Assembly: GCF_026210795.1 (NCBI RefSeq)
Contig: NC_089452.1
Coordinates: 3,472,001 to 3,536,000 of the forward strand
DNA length: 64,000 bases
From: Rhizophagus irregularis
Taxonomy: Eukaryota; Glomeromycota; Glomeromycetes; Glomerales; Glomeraceae
Direction: 5' to 3'
Shown: positions 23,615 through 37,135 of the stretch, piece by piece
Layout of the letters: every line of letters begins with the position of its first letter
Numbering within the stretch: the stretch's first letter is position 1
The notes under the pieces: model-generated
Told to the model about the DNA's origin: nothing
Seen by the model: only the letters and a program-made list of their open reading frames with translations
Database searches by the model: none
Translations under genes and position numbers: made by a program

Positions 23615-26600
23615 GGAAAAAAATCGCTGGATTTTATTTTAGATTACTTTCTCTATGCTGGTAATGCATTTCATTATTCGTTATAATCTGCAAATCAGAT
23701 TAGATAGAATTAGAATAATATAAATATATGATTAATGATTTATTCTTCATACCGTCAACAGTTTCTACCGGTTGTTTCTGTTTTTTCTTACTGCTACTTT
23801 GGCTACTTTGATTACCTAAAAATAATTGAAAATATTATTGTTGTTATTATAAAAAAATTGCGATTAATATAATAATTTATTTACTATTATCTGAAGTATC
23901 TGAGGCTTGTTTTTTTTTAAATTTTTCAAATACTTTGGACACTGGAAAATAGAATTTATGAAATTATTAAATATTCATTTTATTATTTAAAAAATAAAAT
24001 ATAATATAATTTAAAACCTTTAGAGCGTAAAGTACTACTTGAGCCACCACTTTTAGAAGTGCTGCTCGTTAATACACTGTCGTCCTTTGAAGTAATAACT
24101 AAAAAAATTATCCATAATATTTAAAGAAAATTGGAATTTTAAACAAGTATATAATAATTAATGATTAATAAATACTCACAATCACTTGTAATATTAAAAT
24201 CATATGGACTACTATGAAAAGCTATTAAAGAAAAGCTATTAAAAATAAGCATTTTGAAAATTAAATGTTTAAATAAAAATTTACATAAAAGTTGATAAAT
24301 TCTTTTTTACCTTCTTGTTCTTCTGTAAACAAGAAAAACAATCATTTTATTATATTAATAAAAAATTTTACATATATCTATGCATATCTTTAAAAAAATA
24401 ATAGTTCAAATAAAATATACCTTCTGTTGCATTCTTTGGTTCAGGTAAATTTTCAAATTGATGCACTTTACTTGTAAATAATCTGCTAGCTGTATAAGTG
24501 GTGTAATTTGTTTTCGAGCTAGATCTTGAACTAGGTTGCAAGAATGTAAAAGGATGAAGAAATTTTTTATTCTTTTTATCATCATTGAGAATGTTTAACT
24601 TGCTAAGATTCATTATCTTTTCATGAAGTAGATTAACATTAGGCCTTTTTAATGGATCAGCATCCCAACATTGTGTCATTATTTTTATATATTCTAAAGG
24701 AGTCCCTGATATTGTTTTTGGTCTCATGCCATGGAGAATTCTTATTACAAGATCAATATCATTTTCAAAGTTAGCAAAAGGTGGTTGTCCAGATGAAATT
24801 TCCCACATTAGCATACCAATACTATATATATCAGAGGCATAAGTATATTCTTTCCCAGCAATAACCTCTGGTGCTATATAGGGAAGATTTCCATATATAC
24901 TTTTTATTGGCTTATCAGCAGGTCCACAAAATCCAAGGTCACTTATATACCAATAATCATAATCATCTAAATATAATATATTTCCTGAATGCAAATCTCT
25001 ATGAATTGCATTCTCTTTATGAATTCTTAAAAGTGCATCAATTATATCAACAATAATTTTAATCCTTTTTTTCCATGTAAGAATATTATGATTTTGTTTT
25101 AAATGATTTCTTAAATCTATACTCATGTGACACATTACAAGCATGTAATCTCCATCTGATGTATCTTGAGTTAGGCCATAGCATTGAATGATACCAGCCC
25201 ATTTATTACTTATAGTTAAATGTGACTTTGCCTATTAAAGCTTTAAATTATTAATTTTTTTAAAAAAAAATAGTCATAAAAATTTTAAAAAAACATTAAT
25301 TAAATTGCATACCTCTTCAAACCAACTTCTGTTGGCATTCTTAACATTTTCCAACCTTTTAACAATTACTTTCTCTTTTCCATACCTTTCTAATTGTTGC
25401 TTTTCAGAATTCCATTCATTATAATGTCCATCTTCCCAATATGCTGAATAGATTTCAGAGAAACCACCCTTAGTTAAGTATTCAATGCTTAATAACTTAT
25501 TGTAAGGAACCCATTCAATTATCTTATTTGGACCAATTGATTCTAATTGACATTGTTGTATTAAGTGATCAATATCAACATTTCCTGATGTCCAATCATT
25601 AAATTTTGTTTTTAAATAATTTCTTATACAATATTCACAATATAATATTGCCAAACATTCGTTTTGACAATTTTCACAAGTTCTCCTTTCCCCTTCATTA
25701 TAAATGATTTTATCATATTCATATCGTTTACTTAAAATCCTTATTGCTTCATTTTTTTCATTATCATTAAGAGTTTCATCTTCATAAATGGTGGTTTTCC
25801 TAAATTCATATCTTTTTTTAAGAGTATTATTTATGGTATAGTCGGTTAGCGTATATGCTCTGCTAAACGCAGCAAATACTTTTTCATTTGGATTGTCCTT
25901 AGTTTTTTGATTGCGTATATTTGATGTGGAAGCCATATTTGTTTCTTAAATAAAGCATAAAAATTTATTAAGTTGTACAAAAATGATTAGTTGTACAAAA
26001 ATGATTATTTAATTATAATATCTATGCTTCGCACCCCGAGTGCGTTAATGTATAGTAAGTGATCATGTGATACCAAAAATCTGATAATTGTTTCAAATTA
26101 AGGATAAGAGTGTCAGGTGAGAAAGAAAGAAACAAATAATTAAACTCCGTTACTGGAAACTGCCGCTTAAATAACTTGTCTGTGTTACTAATCTACGTTT
26201 CACGACATCATATTTGATGAATATAATTAACCATTACGTTGCCTGTCGTGAATTTCAAAAAATAAAATTACAACAACAATTGCATTGTTAAAATTTCCTT
26301 TTTTTGAATTCCGACGGTTACCGGTGGCTGTGGTGAAGTGCATGGATTTCATTGAGGCACAATTTTTTTTTTTTTTACATTGCCGCAAATATTATTTCGC
26401 CATCAGAATAAACTAAGTGATAATAGGATAAGGAATAGGCGTAAAAAAAAAATTGTCAGCGAACCATATTTTTTCTATCATGATTATGATTGTCAATAAG
26501 GTTTAAGTTTGATACTATTGTCTCCAAGTTTCACAATATCACATACAAAAAAAAAAATGTGATAATAATATGTTTTAATGTATGATGACGATTATTTTTT

Positions 26601-26895
26601 TTTTTTTTAGGATAAATTTGCAAATCTCGGAGTCAGTCAAACCGGGAACGATGAACATTTCTCTGAAAATATTTTCTAAACGTTCTTATCCTTTTTCCTT
26701 AAAAATATATGCAGATTTCCTTAAAGTATATTATCAAAATCACTATCATTTGAGTTGCCATTTTTTTTTTAAAAAAAAAAATAATGATAATTCAATAAAA
26801 ACTATTTTGGAATTTTTTTTTCTTCATACTGTTTCAAAGAAAATTTCGATTTTTTCAATACCGCGATTTGTTGTTGAATGTTGAACGCTTATTTC
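23615..26895. repeat. Segmental duplication, copy B
   Basis: Colinear with 10960-14350. It carries the empty site for the MITE inserted in copy A. Relative to A it has about 200 bp of extra sequence near 26110-26330 and a small direct repeat (GTTGTACAAAAATGATTA twice) near 25973-26005. A 14-bp duplication, AAAAGCTATTAAAG, sits in intron 3 near 24217-24240. Confidence 0.9.
23700..25936 (-). CDS. Tyrosine-kinase-like protein kinase, seven exons (paralogue B)
   Basis: Paralogue of the 11097-13265 gene with the same exon plan: 25936-25313, 25231-24421, 24322-24311, 24221-24180, 24098-24018, 23941-23885 and 23815-23700, about 580 residues. The five-Cys cluster (TCENCQNECLAILYCEYC), Gly loop, VIVKRL lysine, HRDLHSGN loop, DLG motif and YIAPEV are all kept, so it should be as active as paralogue A. 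Differences concentrate in the tail: one extra Asp codon in exon 2, a longer exon 5 (81 versus 69 nt), and a 15-residue extension (MKNKSLIIYLYYSNSI) because the stop codon of A is lost. The 12-nt EEQE exon is identical. Nearly all kinase-core changes are conservative, which suggests recent duplication with constraint. Confidence 0.88.
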
Positions 26896-28224
26896 TTAAG
26901 TGAAATTTTGATCGATTATAAAAACAATTTAGTTAACTAGTTAATAGTCACTTAATTTTGGGTACAGTAACTACTCAACTAAATTAAAAAAATTAGGTTT
27001 CAACACTAATTATGCAGATAACTAAAATAGGAATATTAAATATATTAAGGAAAAAAAATATTTGCCAAAATAATTTTAAGAAAAAAAGAATAAATATGTA
27101 CCGATTGTAACATGATCGGCTTCGGAATTTCGAATAATCATATGAAATCCAAAAAGAATTTATGTTTTACGCATTGTTATGGTTGGTTATCATGAAAAGG
27201 CTATATCATTTGTTTTTTTTTATTTTTACCGCTTATTCTAAGAACCGAATTTTTTTCGTAAAACAAAGTTATTTATCACTATTATACATACTGTATATCA
27301 CATTTTATTTGCGCAGGTGCGTTAGAAAATAAACAAACCTATAATAATTTAGCTCCTTTATTATTTATAATATTATTTTTAATAGACATAATAACGTAAT
27401 ACAAAAAAAGTAATATAGCGAGATTAGCTAGATTTCACATATCAAATATATTCATAGTTTAAAATTTATAATTAAACATTGAAGCAGAAAATAATTTTGA
27501 CACGTAATCATCGAGATTCTTTTAGCGCACAATCATTGCACAATCCTTACATCATGCGGTAAAGTAAAATAATGAATCAACACTAGAAAAATAGCAAATA
27601 TTTAATAATATAATACGTTAGAACAAAAAAACATTAATTTTGTTTAAAAAATAGTATCGATAATATACAGTTATGATTTTTTTTACCCTAAACGAATCTA
27701 AAAAATGTGGGTTTGGATTTATTGAAGAATTACACCACGTTGTTTGCGATACGCCATTTGTTAGATGGTGGCATAGACTTGAGATTGTCCACATCGAACG
27801 GCGGTCTACTGAGGACTCCTGAATACACTATGAAGAAGGTTCGTCGTGACCCGTGATAATTAAATTAATTAGTATTTTGATACGACGTCTACATATATAT
27901 AATCAATATCAATAATTTGTTTTAATTATCTCTCAATTTTATTAGCAATTTTTGATACTTAGACAGTTTCTGCTGCTTTTGAATTTTTAAAGATACAAAA
28001 TTACTATACTTTTGATAATAATTATTTTAAATAGCAACTGAAAAAAAAATTTAGTATAATAAACTATTATTAATAAATGCATTTTGACTGACTTGAAGGA
28101 GCACGAAAAGCTTAAGATTTTATTCTCTTTATTGTTACCAGCAATTACTTAGTCTTCCTCTTCAGGAGTCGCAATTGATTTTAACCCACCTTGAAGAAAT
28201 TACCGGCACGCTTACACTTTTAAT
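26896..28224. other. Gene-poor stretch with a small GC-richer island
   Basis: Mostly AT-rich without genes. At about 27700-27850 composition rises and two plus-strand frames are open for 40-50 codons (one contains LLKNYTTLFAIRHLLDGGID, the other CDTPFVRWWHRLEIV). I cannot assign either; a transposon remnant is the likeliest reading. Confidence 0.5.
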
Positions 28225-28655
28225 ATAATATATTTCCTGAATACTAATCTCTATAAGTTGGGTTGTTTTTTGAATGAATCCACAATAATTTTGAAAATAT
28301 TTTCTTAAATCTACTATTCATATAACAAATAAATCTTTTAGTTAGAAAATAAACATTGAATAATGCCAGGCCTATTACTCATAGTTACATGTAACTTTGT
28401 TCCCGTCAACAAACTTCTCTTCCACATCTTTCTAACTGTTGCTACCATTCAATCGATAAATATCCTAATAGATTTCAGAAAATCATTTAGTCCAATTGAT
28501 TCTAATTGTTACGATATCTTTTCAATTTTCCTGATGCCGAATTTGAACCTTTTGTTATTAAATAAAATCTTATACATACTGTATAATATCATTTTTATAA
28601 GTTTTCACAAATTTTCCTATTCCATTTTTATATATAATTTTATTTTTCATCTATA
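28225..28655 (-). pseudogene. Decayed third copy of the kinase gene
   Basis: This segment aligns in order with the minus-strand kinase genes. It keeps ATAATATATTTCCTGAAT (the SGNILYL region), then TGAATAATGCCAG, CTATTACTCATAGTTA (start of exon 2), then CTTTCTAACTGTTG, AATAGATTTCAGA and TCCAATTGATTCTAATTG (exon 1), then TTTTCACAAATTTTCCTATTCC and ATAATTTTAT (Cys-cluster region). Many indels and stops destroy every frame, and the middle is shortened. It lies about 1.3 kb beyond duplication copy B, in the same orientation. Confidence 0.75.
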
Positions 28656-31010
28656 AGATAATAATTTTGTAATGTTTGGAAAATTAAGATGATGTGATAT
28701 GAAATATTGTGATACCTTGCAATATTTATTATAAGCCAGCATTTTAAATATCATACATTTTTTAATATCGAGTATTTTGTATAGTAACTTGAACATGAAT
28801 GTGAATATGACATATGGCTCTAACTTTTTATGTTAACAATCGGTTATGAAAAAAACCATTCTATGAATGAGCAGATCGCCACATAATTTATCCATACCTT
28901 TATTAACTAGTTCACATTTTTTGTGGTTACGTTATGTAAAAATCATTTTTAGCCACAAGGGAAAACACGTTTATTTCCATAATTGCAATTCTGATTCATG
29001 TACGGATTTTGTCGGGATCGTCAAATTTTGAGATAACTTAAATATTTCCCGAAACCAACGATCAGATTTTAACAATTAATGGTTTGTTTTGATAGTATTT
29101 AATAGAGCTAAAAGATTCCATCAGGATTAAATCATTATTGATGGATTTCATCCGTAGATTAGATCTACTTATATAATCAATGATAATACCCATCTTTAGA
29201 TCGATATTGTTTCATCAATATGACGCAATATCACATCAAAAATAAAAAATTTTTGTCGATTTGAAATATGCAATACTACAATTTCTTGGCGCAATGGCGC
29301 ATGTACTGTATGTATGTATGTAGCACAGTTACTCAGTACTGTGATGTAAGCGCATAAGCATATGGATATGCATCATATGTACGACAGTAGTATTTTTTTT
29401 TTCTAAAAGTGCTATCTTAATAATACTAGAAAATTCGCGATTATTCGAGAAAAAGCAAGAATAAATTAATAAAATTACGAATTTTCAATATTTTCGTTCT
29501 CTAATTTCATACGCATTCGATTTATTTGAATTCCTTGATAATTTTTTTTAATCCATCTATCTGCTACCTCAGGAACAAGTATCAATAATAGCAGTCTTAT
29601 AGTATTAACAAATATACAACCAAAATACATAAAATGAAATAAAAAAATATGAAATTACATGAAAATTCTCAGGCATATTAACTTTGTTCTTTTCGATTTC
29701 ATAATGTCAGTATTCTCGTAACATTTTCATAATAAATACTTTTAACCTTCTTTTACACATCTTTTTACACGCACTTAAAAAATTAGATCAGAAATCTCAA
29801 ATCTCTTAAGGGATATCATCAAAATCTATTTCATTAAATGGCCTTTTTTAACATCATCAGGTATAATTATTTCTGCTATATGGATTCAATAGAATTCAAA
29901 TTGTCCTAAGCTTCTAACTTTTTTTCTGATATTTGACCAGTAATTCTTTTAATTTGATACTAGATAAAATATGGTAATTTCTTCTTACAATATGGATATA
30001 CAAACAAAATAATTAAAAATTTTTTATTTACCGTTACATTCAAAATATTTTCTTTATCGAAATTTTTAATTCGTGGTGTGTATTTAAAGTTTATTAGAGT
30101 TCTTACAGAAACATATGAAATTGAGGCTATGCAGTAGCTACGTAATTGCTATATATTATAAAAATAGCATAGTATTACAATATGGGTACCACCTAAGAAT
30201 ATATACCGATGTCTATAATGCCACTGCTGTATATACTGGCAAGTTTAAACCATATAGCAAACAAAATAACATATGGAATAATAATGTAATTTATTTATTG
30301 TAAAGATTATAATATATAACTAATATAAATTTATTAAAAATAAAGTTTATTGTTAACATTACAAAATCCATCTGGCAAAAAGCAGCAGATTCATCAAGTT
30401 CTCTTGTAAACAAAGTCAAAGTTGTTCTTTCAGTTATAACTTGTATCTCCTTATACTTTTTGTTGTGACTATAAACTATTTTAATTTTTTTTTCTTAATC
30501 CTAATGTTCAGACTTCATTTCTAACTAATCGGAATTGGTATTATAGTACCTATTCCAGACTTCCCATTTGTATTGTCATTATAATTTTTCTTTGTTAGAT
30601 AAACAAACCCATTATTGCGTGTAAAACATATGATACGGTCCATTGCTTGAAATATAAATTGTAAATATGCAAATAAATTATCTATCGTTATCCATTTTGG
30701 ACTGACATACACAAACTGTTTCTGTTTTTGATTCATTATAGAGAAATCATTGTCAACTTATTATGTTAAAAGAACCATATGATTATTATTAGTTTATTTA
30801 TATCATACCACATCATCAAATCTAACGGGTAATCCACCTAAGAAAAAGAAAATTATCATCAAAAAGAAAATGAGGGCAAGTCTTCAATTACTAAATAATT
30901 TTTTCTTTTTAAAAAAGAAGTAATTCTTTAAAATATTTGGTCGTTATTTAGATCATGGCTCACCATTTTCCTCTGTTTTATCATCAAAAGTACACCTTAT
31001 TCCACGTAAC

Positions 31011-31211
31011 CACCCTGTAAAAAATCTGATCCGTGTTTTATCTTTCCATATTTTTTCCGTGAATGTATCATTTTAATGGAATTTATAGCCTTAAATTATG
31101 GAAATTTTCATCTCGCTAACACGGATATCCGTGAATGTATCATTTTCACGGAATTTTTGCGGAAGACACGGAGAAATACTGGAAATATTCGGATAAAAAT
31201 TTTTTATAGGG
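31011..31211. repeat. Inverted-repeat element, family with 43600-43830
   Basis: The ends CCCTGTAAAAAATCTGATCC and the complement of GGATAAAAATTTTTTATAGGG are imperfect inverted repeats. Inside, CCGTGAATGTATCATTTT occurs twice (about 31059 and 31127). The opposite-strand sequence at 43600-43830 begins CCTGTAAAAAAAGTCGATCC and shares the following TTTTTAT/CTTTCCAT pattern, so the two probably belong to one family. Confidence 0.5.
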
Positions 31212-34200
31212 CCAGAAATATTATAGATTGAAAATGGAACAACAATAAGAAAATTATTCATAATAATCGTTTTAGTTGTAGTTACATAGCGGCCATTTGT
31301 AAATATAAAAACAAAAGTAGATATAATTAAATCATCACGGAAATAGAATATTGGAATTAGATAGATCACCCATCTCCATTTGAATGAAAATGAAAATGGC
31401 ATGTCTGTTCTCTTGCATACCGCATGATAAGAATCAGTGATAAACATATTCAACACCTATACAGAAATTCAATCTCCTTGGCCGCCAGAATTTCAATGTG
31501 CATTAAGAAATTGAAAGATTATGGGAGGTGATGTGAAAAAAAAAGCTTTGCCCATGCATCTCTTGATTAAATATTACAAAGAATTTTATAATATTTACCT
31601 AAGCGATCCTGAAGTCTCAAAGAATGTCAAAAATTATTCTTAATGCCTTTTTGAAACTGACAGCGATAGAAAGTATAGTAACAGAAGATTTTTTGTCTAC
31701 AAATTTCATATTCAAGCTGAATTTCTTTAAAGGATCACTTCTTCCTATTCGATAATGAAGATGACCACCTGTGTGAAAATTGGCAATTCCATGACCAAAA
31801 ACATGATTAAATTTGTTACACTAGAACCTAAATCATCCTTCTAATTTATAACACCAAATCTTAGCAGCTATTTTACAAATAATACATTCCACACATGACA
31901 GTATTTACAAGTACAACGAAAGAAAAATATGGCTACTTTTTATTGTGATTTATATTTTTACTCTACAGATTAATTGTCGGGTTTCTTAGTTTTTTCTTAG
32001 AATTTATTTTAAACCAGTGGATGGTTTGTATGAATTTCACACTGCAATAAATAAATAAATAAATGAGAATATTAACAATACTGTTGGAATAGTTGAGCCT
32101 TTAACATAAAAAATGGTTTAAATGATAAAATACACTTTCAAAATTATTTTCAATTTTTTTTCGTGTATATATAAAGTTTGTAAGAAAACAAATGCGTTAG
32201 TGTACATTTATTTGATCCAGAATAAATGAGTGTAAAAGTTATTTTGTTGATTTAATTTATATTTATTAATTAATAGTTAATAGTCTATCTTGGCATTATT
32301 ATATATATATATAAAGATTTTAGCTAATTTCACTATAAATAGACTTTTAATAAAGTCATGCAAAATTAGTAAAGCGTTGTGCCCAACAATAACACAACAA
32401 TAATTTAAGGACTTTATTATTTTAAATATGTAAACAATGTCATATTGGAGGAAACCCCAATATGTCAGTATCTATAGTGTTTTTTAGTATAGTAGAAAAG
32501 CTTTATTCTTGATTTAAAGCTTAAACTCTATGAGTTTTTTATATACTATTTAGGCTCTAGAAGCTTCAATTATATATGGAATATTTTCGCTATATACAGA
32601 ATTGTTTCTACAGTGATCGGACTTCAAGAAACTCTATTTATTCTATACTAGATGTCCTTTATGACTTATGAGGTTCTGGAAGGTTAAATTTAATAATAAA
32701 GTTTTCAAAAATACTTCTTTTAGCTTCAGGAAGTAAAAATTCCGTATTTATCTATAACTGCTTTAATGATATTTAGAATAAGAAATTGTATAATGAAAAA
32801 AATTGTCTAACAAAAGCCTAACGAAAACATTGTCTAACTCAGGAAGACATATTTAAGACTCTAGAACACACTAGTGAAAAGAATGTTTTAAGAATCTTGA
32901 GCACATTCCTGATGTATTTTGTTCCAATTCCTTACAGAATATGCCGTTCTGTAATTTAGGACCAATGAAAATTGGTTTGTCCCAAAATTTCCACTAAAAG
33001 TCTAGCTTAAAATTCAATTAATAACTTCTAAAATCCAACAGCAATTCGCAAATAGTAAAACAGATTTCTTGAGTTCTGATATATTCAGAAAGGAGAGGCA
33101 AAGAATGTAGATAAGTAAATCACGAAAGAATGGAACATAAAGAATGGAAATATATCTGCTGATACTGTTTAAATGTATATTTTAACAAAAAAGGATTTAC
33201 AGAACACAAATGTATAGGCCTAAATAAGGCATCATAAAGACCTTACATGCTGATAAAAAATAGAAGTATGAAAGAATTTTATATTTTTTTTATAATCATT
33301 AACTGAACTACATGCAATCAAATCCGTACTAGATCGCTAACCAAAAAGCCAAATCTAGAAGAAAAAATGAAGCTAACCTATGCTGAAATTCTACAGAAGC
33401 ATAAGCTATATATAGATACAGTCCCTGGTGTGGTGAGAGTACTGCTTTTTAATTTGGCCATAATTTCATTACTATCCTGATTAGATTATTACTTGTTATA
33501 CCAAATTGAACAGTAGAATGCTCATTTCATAAATAATCAATTAACTCTCTCCTGTTGATCATCGGTCTATAAATCCTTAGGATGAAAAAGTAGACAGAGG
33601 AGTTCAAAAAGTTCTGTTTTGTTATGACTTCAATGCATTTCATCATCACCAACTGAATATTCTGTCTTTTGCGAACATTTTGATATAAGTTTAGTAAGAA
33701 TTAATTATTAGTTTTCATTTTTTTCATCCAAAAAGTTATTTTCTTCTGTTTACCAACTGTGAAGACCTCAAAAAGGTTATTATGAAGAAATATATCCAGT
33801 TCAAACTTGAAATCAAAGAAAAAAAGATCACATGAAAGGATTAGAGAAAACAATGAAAGAAGAAGTGATGATAAAGAATAAATGAAACAGGGGAAAACAC
33901 ATTAGAGGATGCTCAAATGGAAGAAAAAGTTAAAAAACTAAAGTAAGTCAACCAGTCAAATCAATTTGAAAAGAAAGCTAAAGATTAATAAATCCTAGGA
34001 TTGGACAAGAATTAAATAGAGCAATAAGACATTAAATGGCTCTAGCTCAAGAAAAAAATAACATATAACTACAATTGAGGGAAATAAATGAAATAACCAC
34101 TACCATATATGAGAAGTGATTAATTATAAATGAAATTCAAAGGTATTAATATATGCAATAACAAATAGATTGCTTAATAGTCATTGGAAATGTCACAAAA

Positions 34201-34320
34201 ATTAAAGGCAAATTTTTTTAATATGCTTAACATAATAAAGTTTTTAACATAGTAATATCTTTAAATAGTTAAAATTAGCTAGATTGGTAAAATTGCCAAT
34301 TTTATAATGCTGGCCTAAAT

Positions 34321-34762
34321 TAGGGATCGGAAAAGATTCGATTAAAATCGAAACTATCGAAAATCGATAAGAATCGATTTTAAATCGAATCTCGAATAAA
34401 AATCGAATCTACTTATTGTGGCGCAGTTTCATTAATTTGACCGTAAATTATTATTTGTTCATAATAGTTAATTTTGGCCAAATTCATAATTCCGCCCGCG
34501 AATCACGTGACGGAACACAAACTTCCTAAAAAGGAAATTTTATCTCCCAATAAAATTCAAGTTGAAATCGCACAAGGTTGTACAAATTTCCAAAAAAGGA
34601 AATTTGTTCATCGATCACTGTAATTTTTGTAATCACGTGATATGTGTTTAAACACACCTATTATAAATAGTATAAAAAAAAATTGGTATTTGCGAAATGA
34701 TTAATCGCGATTAATCAATTTTAGAATCGATTCTAATAATGGGAATCGATTCCAATCCCTAG
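34321..34762. mobile_element. Inverted-repeat element with GATTCGAT/ATCGATT ends
   Basis: Left end TAGGGATCGGAAAAGATTCG and right end CTAGGGATTGGAATCGATTC (complement) are imperfect inverted repeats. Both arms contain several ATCGATT words. The centre has ATTCCGCCCGCGAATCACGTG, paired AGGAAATTT/AAATTTCC blocks and two TCACGTGA octamers, like the foldback element at 14771-15265. Non-coding. Confidence 0.65.
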
Positions 34763-36420
34763 CCTAAATATAATTTTATTAAAATTGAAAAATATAAATT
34801 AAATATAACATCTTATTTATAAAATAAGACTTTAACTTAAAGCAAAAAATAAAAACTTATTAACCATCTTTACAAATTTATTATAAAAAATTTCTTCTCA
34901 ACTTTTATTATTCAACTTGGATCTTCATTTAAAGTTAATGTACTTTTTATATTAAAAATAAAAAAAAATAAAAAATTAGAAATTGATACTATTACAAATA
35001 ATGCTGATTTCTCTTCAAGTATCACAGGTTGAAGAGGAAATAAAATGCTGACAAGTCCATAGAAATAGAGATTGCGCGTCCTTGCTGGGCGGAATGATAT
35101 ATTTTGAAAGATCAATCTTAACAACTGTGTCTTGAGCTATTCTCTCAAATGTCCTCCGCGTCTGCTTTTCTGCTTTGTTTCAACTGCAACCTGTATAAAA
35201 GATGTCCATCTCGGCTTCAGTCTTTTTCATCAGAGGAGTTGTAGTTTCCTCTCATTTTGGCATTTCTCAGTGAAGATTCTTCCTAGAGATGAAACATATT
35301 TGTGATTAATAAAAAATTTTTGTATCTTATAACTGATCGTGATTAACTAACTCATCTTTCTTTGATTTAATAATGGGTTATTTATTCCACTGTTGATCTC
35401 TTCATCAATTTCATCCTTCAGATTTTCATTTTCATTTATCGTCGATACTTTAAATCGCCCTGTTTAATGAACTCGAGCTGTTTTGTTTTGTTGTCCTCTT
35501 CTCCTTGTTGGAGGCTTTTAATTGAGAATAAGAGTGCTGAAGTTTTATATACAAGTAAATTGGACCCCTAAATACTAATATGGCTCATAAATAAAACCTC
35601 GTCTGAGCGTTTATAATAAATATGTGTGTATTATATAACATGTAATGCATAATGCATAAAACATTACTGTAAATTGAAAATTTTATATATATCATCTAAC
35701 AAATCTTTTACTTTTTGGTAGCACTATACTGGTGCAACCATTTTTGTACTTGGATAACCATGTATTCAGTGCTTTCACAGTTATATACTTAAACTGATTT
35801 TTAATTTGTACGCAGTAAACCTTGATTAATTTGATATGACGTCATCATCTTTCTAAAACACTGGTATATCGTAGAATAACTTTTCCCCCTGATTCTTTTT
35901 TCTACTTGCTTTTTATGGCGTATTGTATCATCTAGCTGCTTTAATTCTTTATTTCTGATGACACCTTCCCGTTCCGCTATAGTCTTATTCAGCTCACGTG
36001 ACTATGTGTTCACTTAGCTCAACCATCCTCGCAAATTCTTGTTATCTTTACCCAGGCATTTCATATTATCCACATATATTTTATAGCAACTTCCACGCTA
36101 CTCTCTAACAATAACATTATTATCTCTACTGGTTACAAAGGCTATAGTATCAAAGACCTTTCTGTTCTCCATCATTCATTTAAATATCCATTCAACTTTA
36201 TCATGAACAATATGTCTAATGTCCCATCCCTATATTTCTAAAATTTTGTGATAAAAACTCAAAAATGTCTTTATAGAAAGTATTAATGAACTCTTTTAGT
36301 GACAAATTTTGTATATTTATTATGTTCTAATAAACCTTTATAAATAAAAAATATATTTTTTTTTCTGCTAAAAATTTGGTCAGAAGATAGAGTTTCCCCT
36401 TACAGCTAATTCTTCACTAT

Positions 36421-36850
36421 CCACCCAAGCATATGACGAATTAGTTAATATTGTCTGTCATCCCCAGTTTAGAAAAGATGACATTAGTTGACGATTTGAC
36501 AGTTACCTTTACTTCCAATATATATTACAAATTCAGAAAATTAATATTTCTACCATCAATATCCAAAGAAACTGGGGAAGCGTATTACTTGTCCATTATG
36601 AACAATCCTTCATTATTAGGTAATATGTACCTTGGACCAGACCAAGAAGTTAAAAGAGCCAAGAACATCTCTTGAAGCATGTGCCTCAACGAAACATGAA
36701 ACTGACACTATTAGAAGAATTGAGCTAGCATATGAAGATTTCAGAGACAGCTCTGTGTTACTTAACAACACGCCATCATTTTTTGCGTATACAAGCTTTG
36801 TCTTTGAAAAAGAAAAAGGTAGTATTATTACATATCAGGGATGTTGTATT
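36421..36850 (+). pseudogene. Relic of a DNA-transposon ORF (Plavaka/KDZ-like, tentative)
   Basis: Plus-strand fragments in different frames read STQAYDELVNIVCHPQFRKD, then GEAYYLSIMNNPSLLGNMYL, then a separate frame with RRIELAYEDFRDSSVLLNN. From memory, the YYLSI...NNPSL...MY(F/L)GP arrangement matches proteins of Plavaka-type elements common in arbuscular mycorrhizal fungi. Frame changes near 36480 and 36640 and missing segments make it non-functional. The assignment rests on motif recall only. Confidence 0.4.
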
Positions 36851-37010
36851 GATTGATATTGAAAATAGTGACAATCTTGCAATTATAAGAGCAATATTTT
36901 ATCATTGATTTATTGCATTTGTTGTCACTGACTGGTTTGAGAAATTAAATCGTACAATACTAGACTGTCCATTATACAGGTTACAAACTAGGAAACGAGA
37001 ACCGTTGTAA

Positions 37011-37135
37011 GTCTGGAGCGAAAAACTAAAATTTGCGATTTTATTTGACGATAACGTGGTGGACAGAGAAATTCACGTGATTGATTTTTTTTCCATAGTG
37101 CGTAGACATATATTGTCCTTCGCTTCGCTCCAGAC
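37011..37135. repeat. Short inverted-repeat element (GTCTGGAGCGAA ends)
   Basis: GTCTGGAGCGAA at 37011-37022 and TTCGCTCCAGAC at 37124-37135 are perfect 12-bp inverted repeats around about 100 bp that include a TCACGTGA site. No coding capacity. Possibly a minimal MITE. Confidence 0.6.

Larger units (their letters stand above)
28656..36420. other. Long gene-poor stretch
   Basis: No gene I can support. It includes a TGTA microsatellite near 29303-29320, a repeat-family member at 31011-31211, an AAAT tract at about 32046-32064 and an inverted-repeat element at 34321-34762. Minus-strand frames at 30521-30736 and 31091-31456 are open but unrecognised. The segment 31480-31960 has slightly higher complexity and may be an old transposon. 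A TCACGTGA site lies at 35994. Confidence 0.5.
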
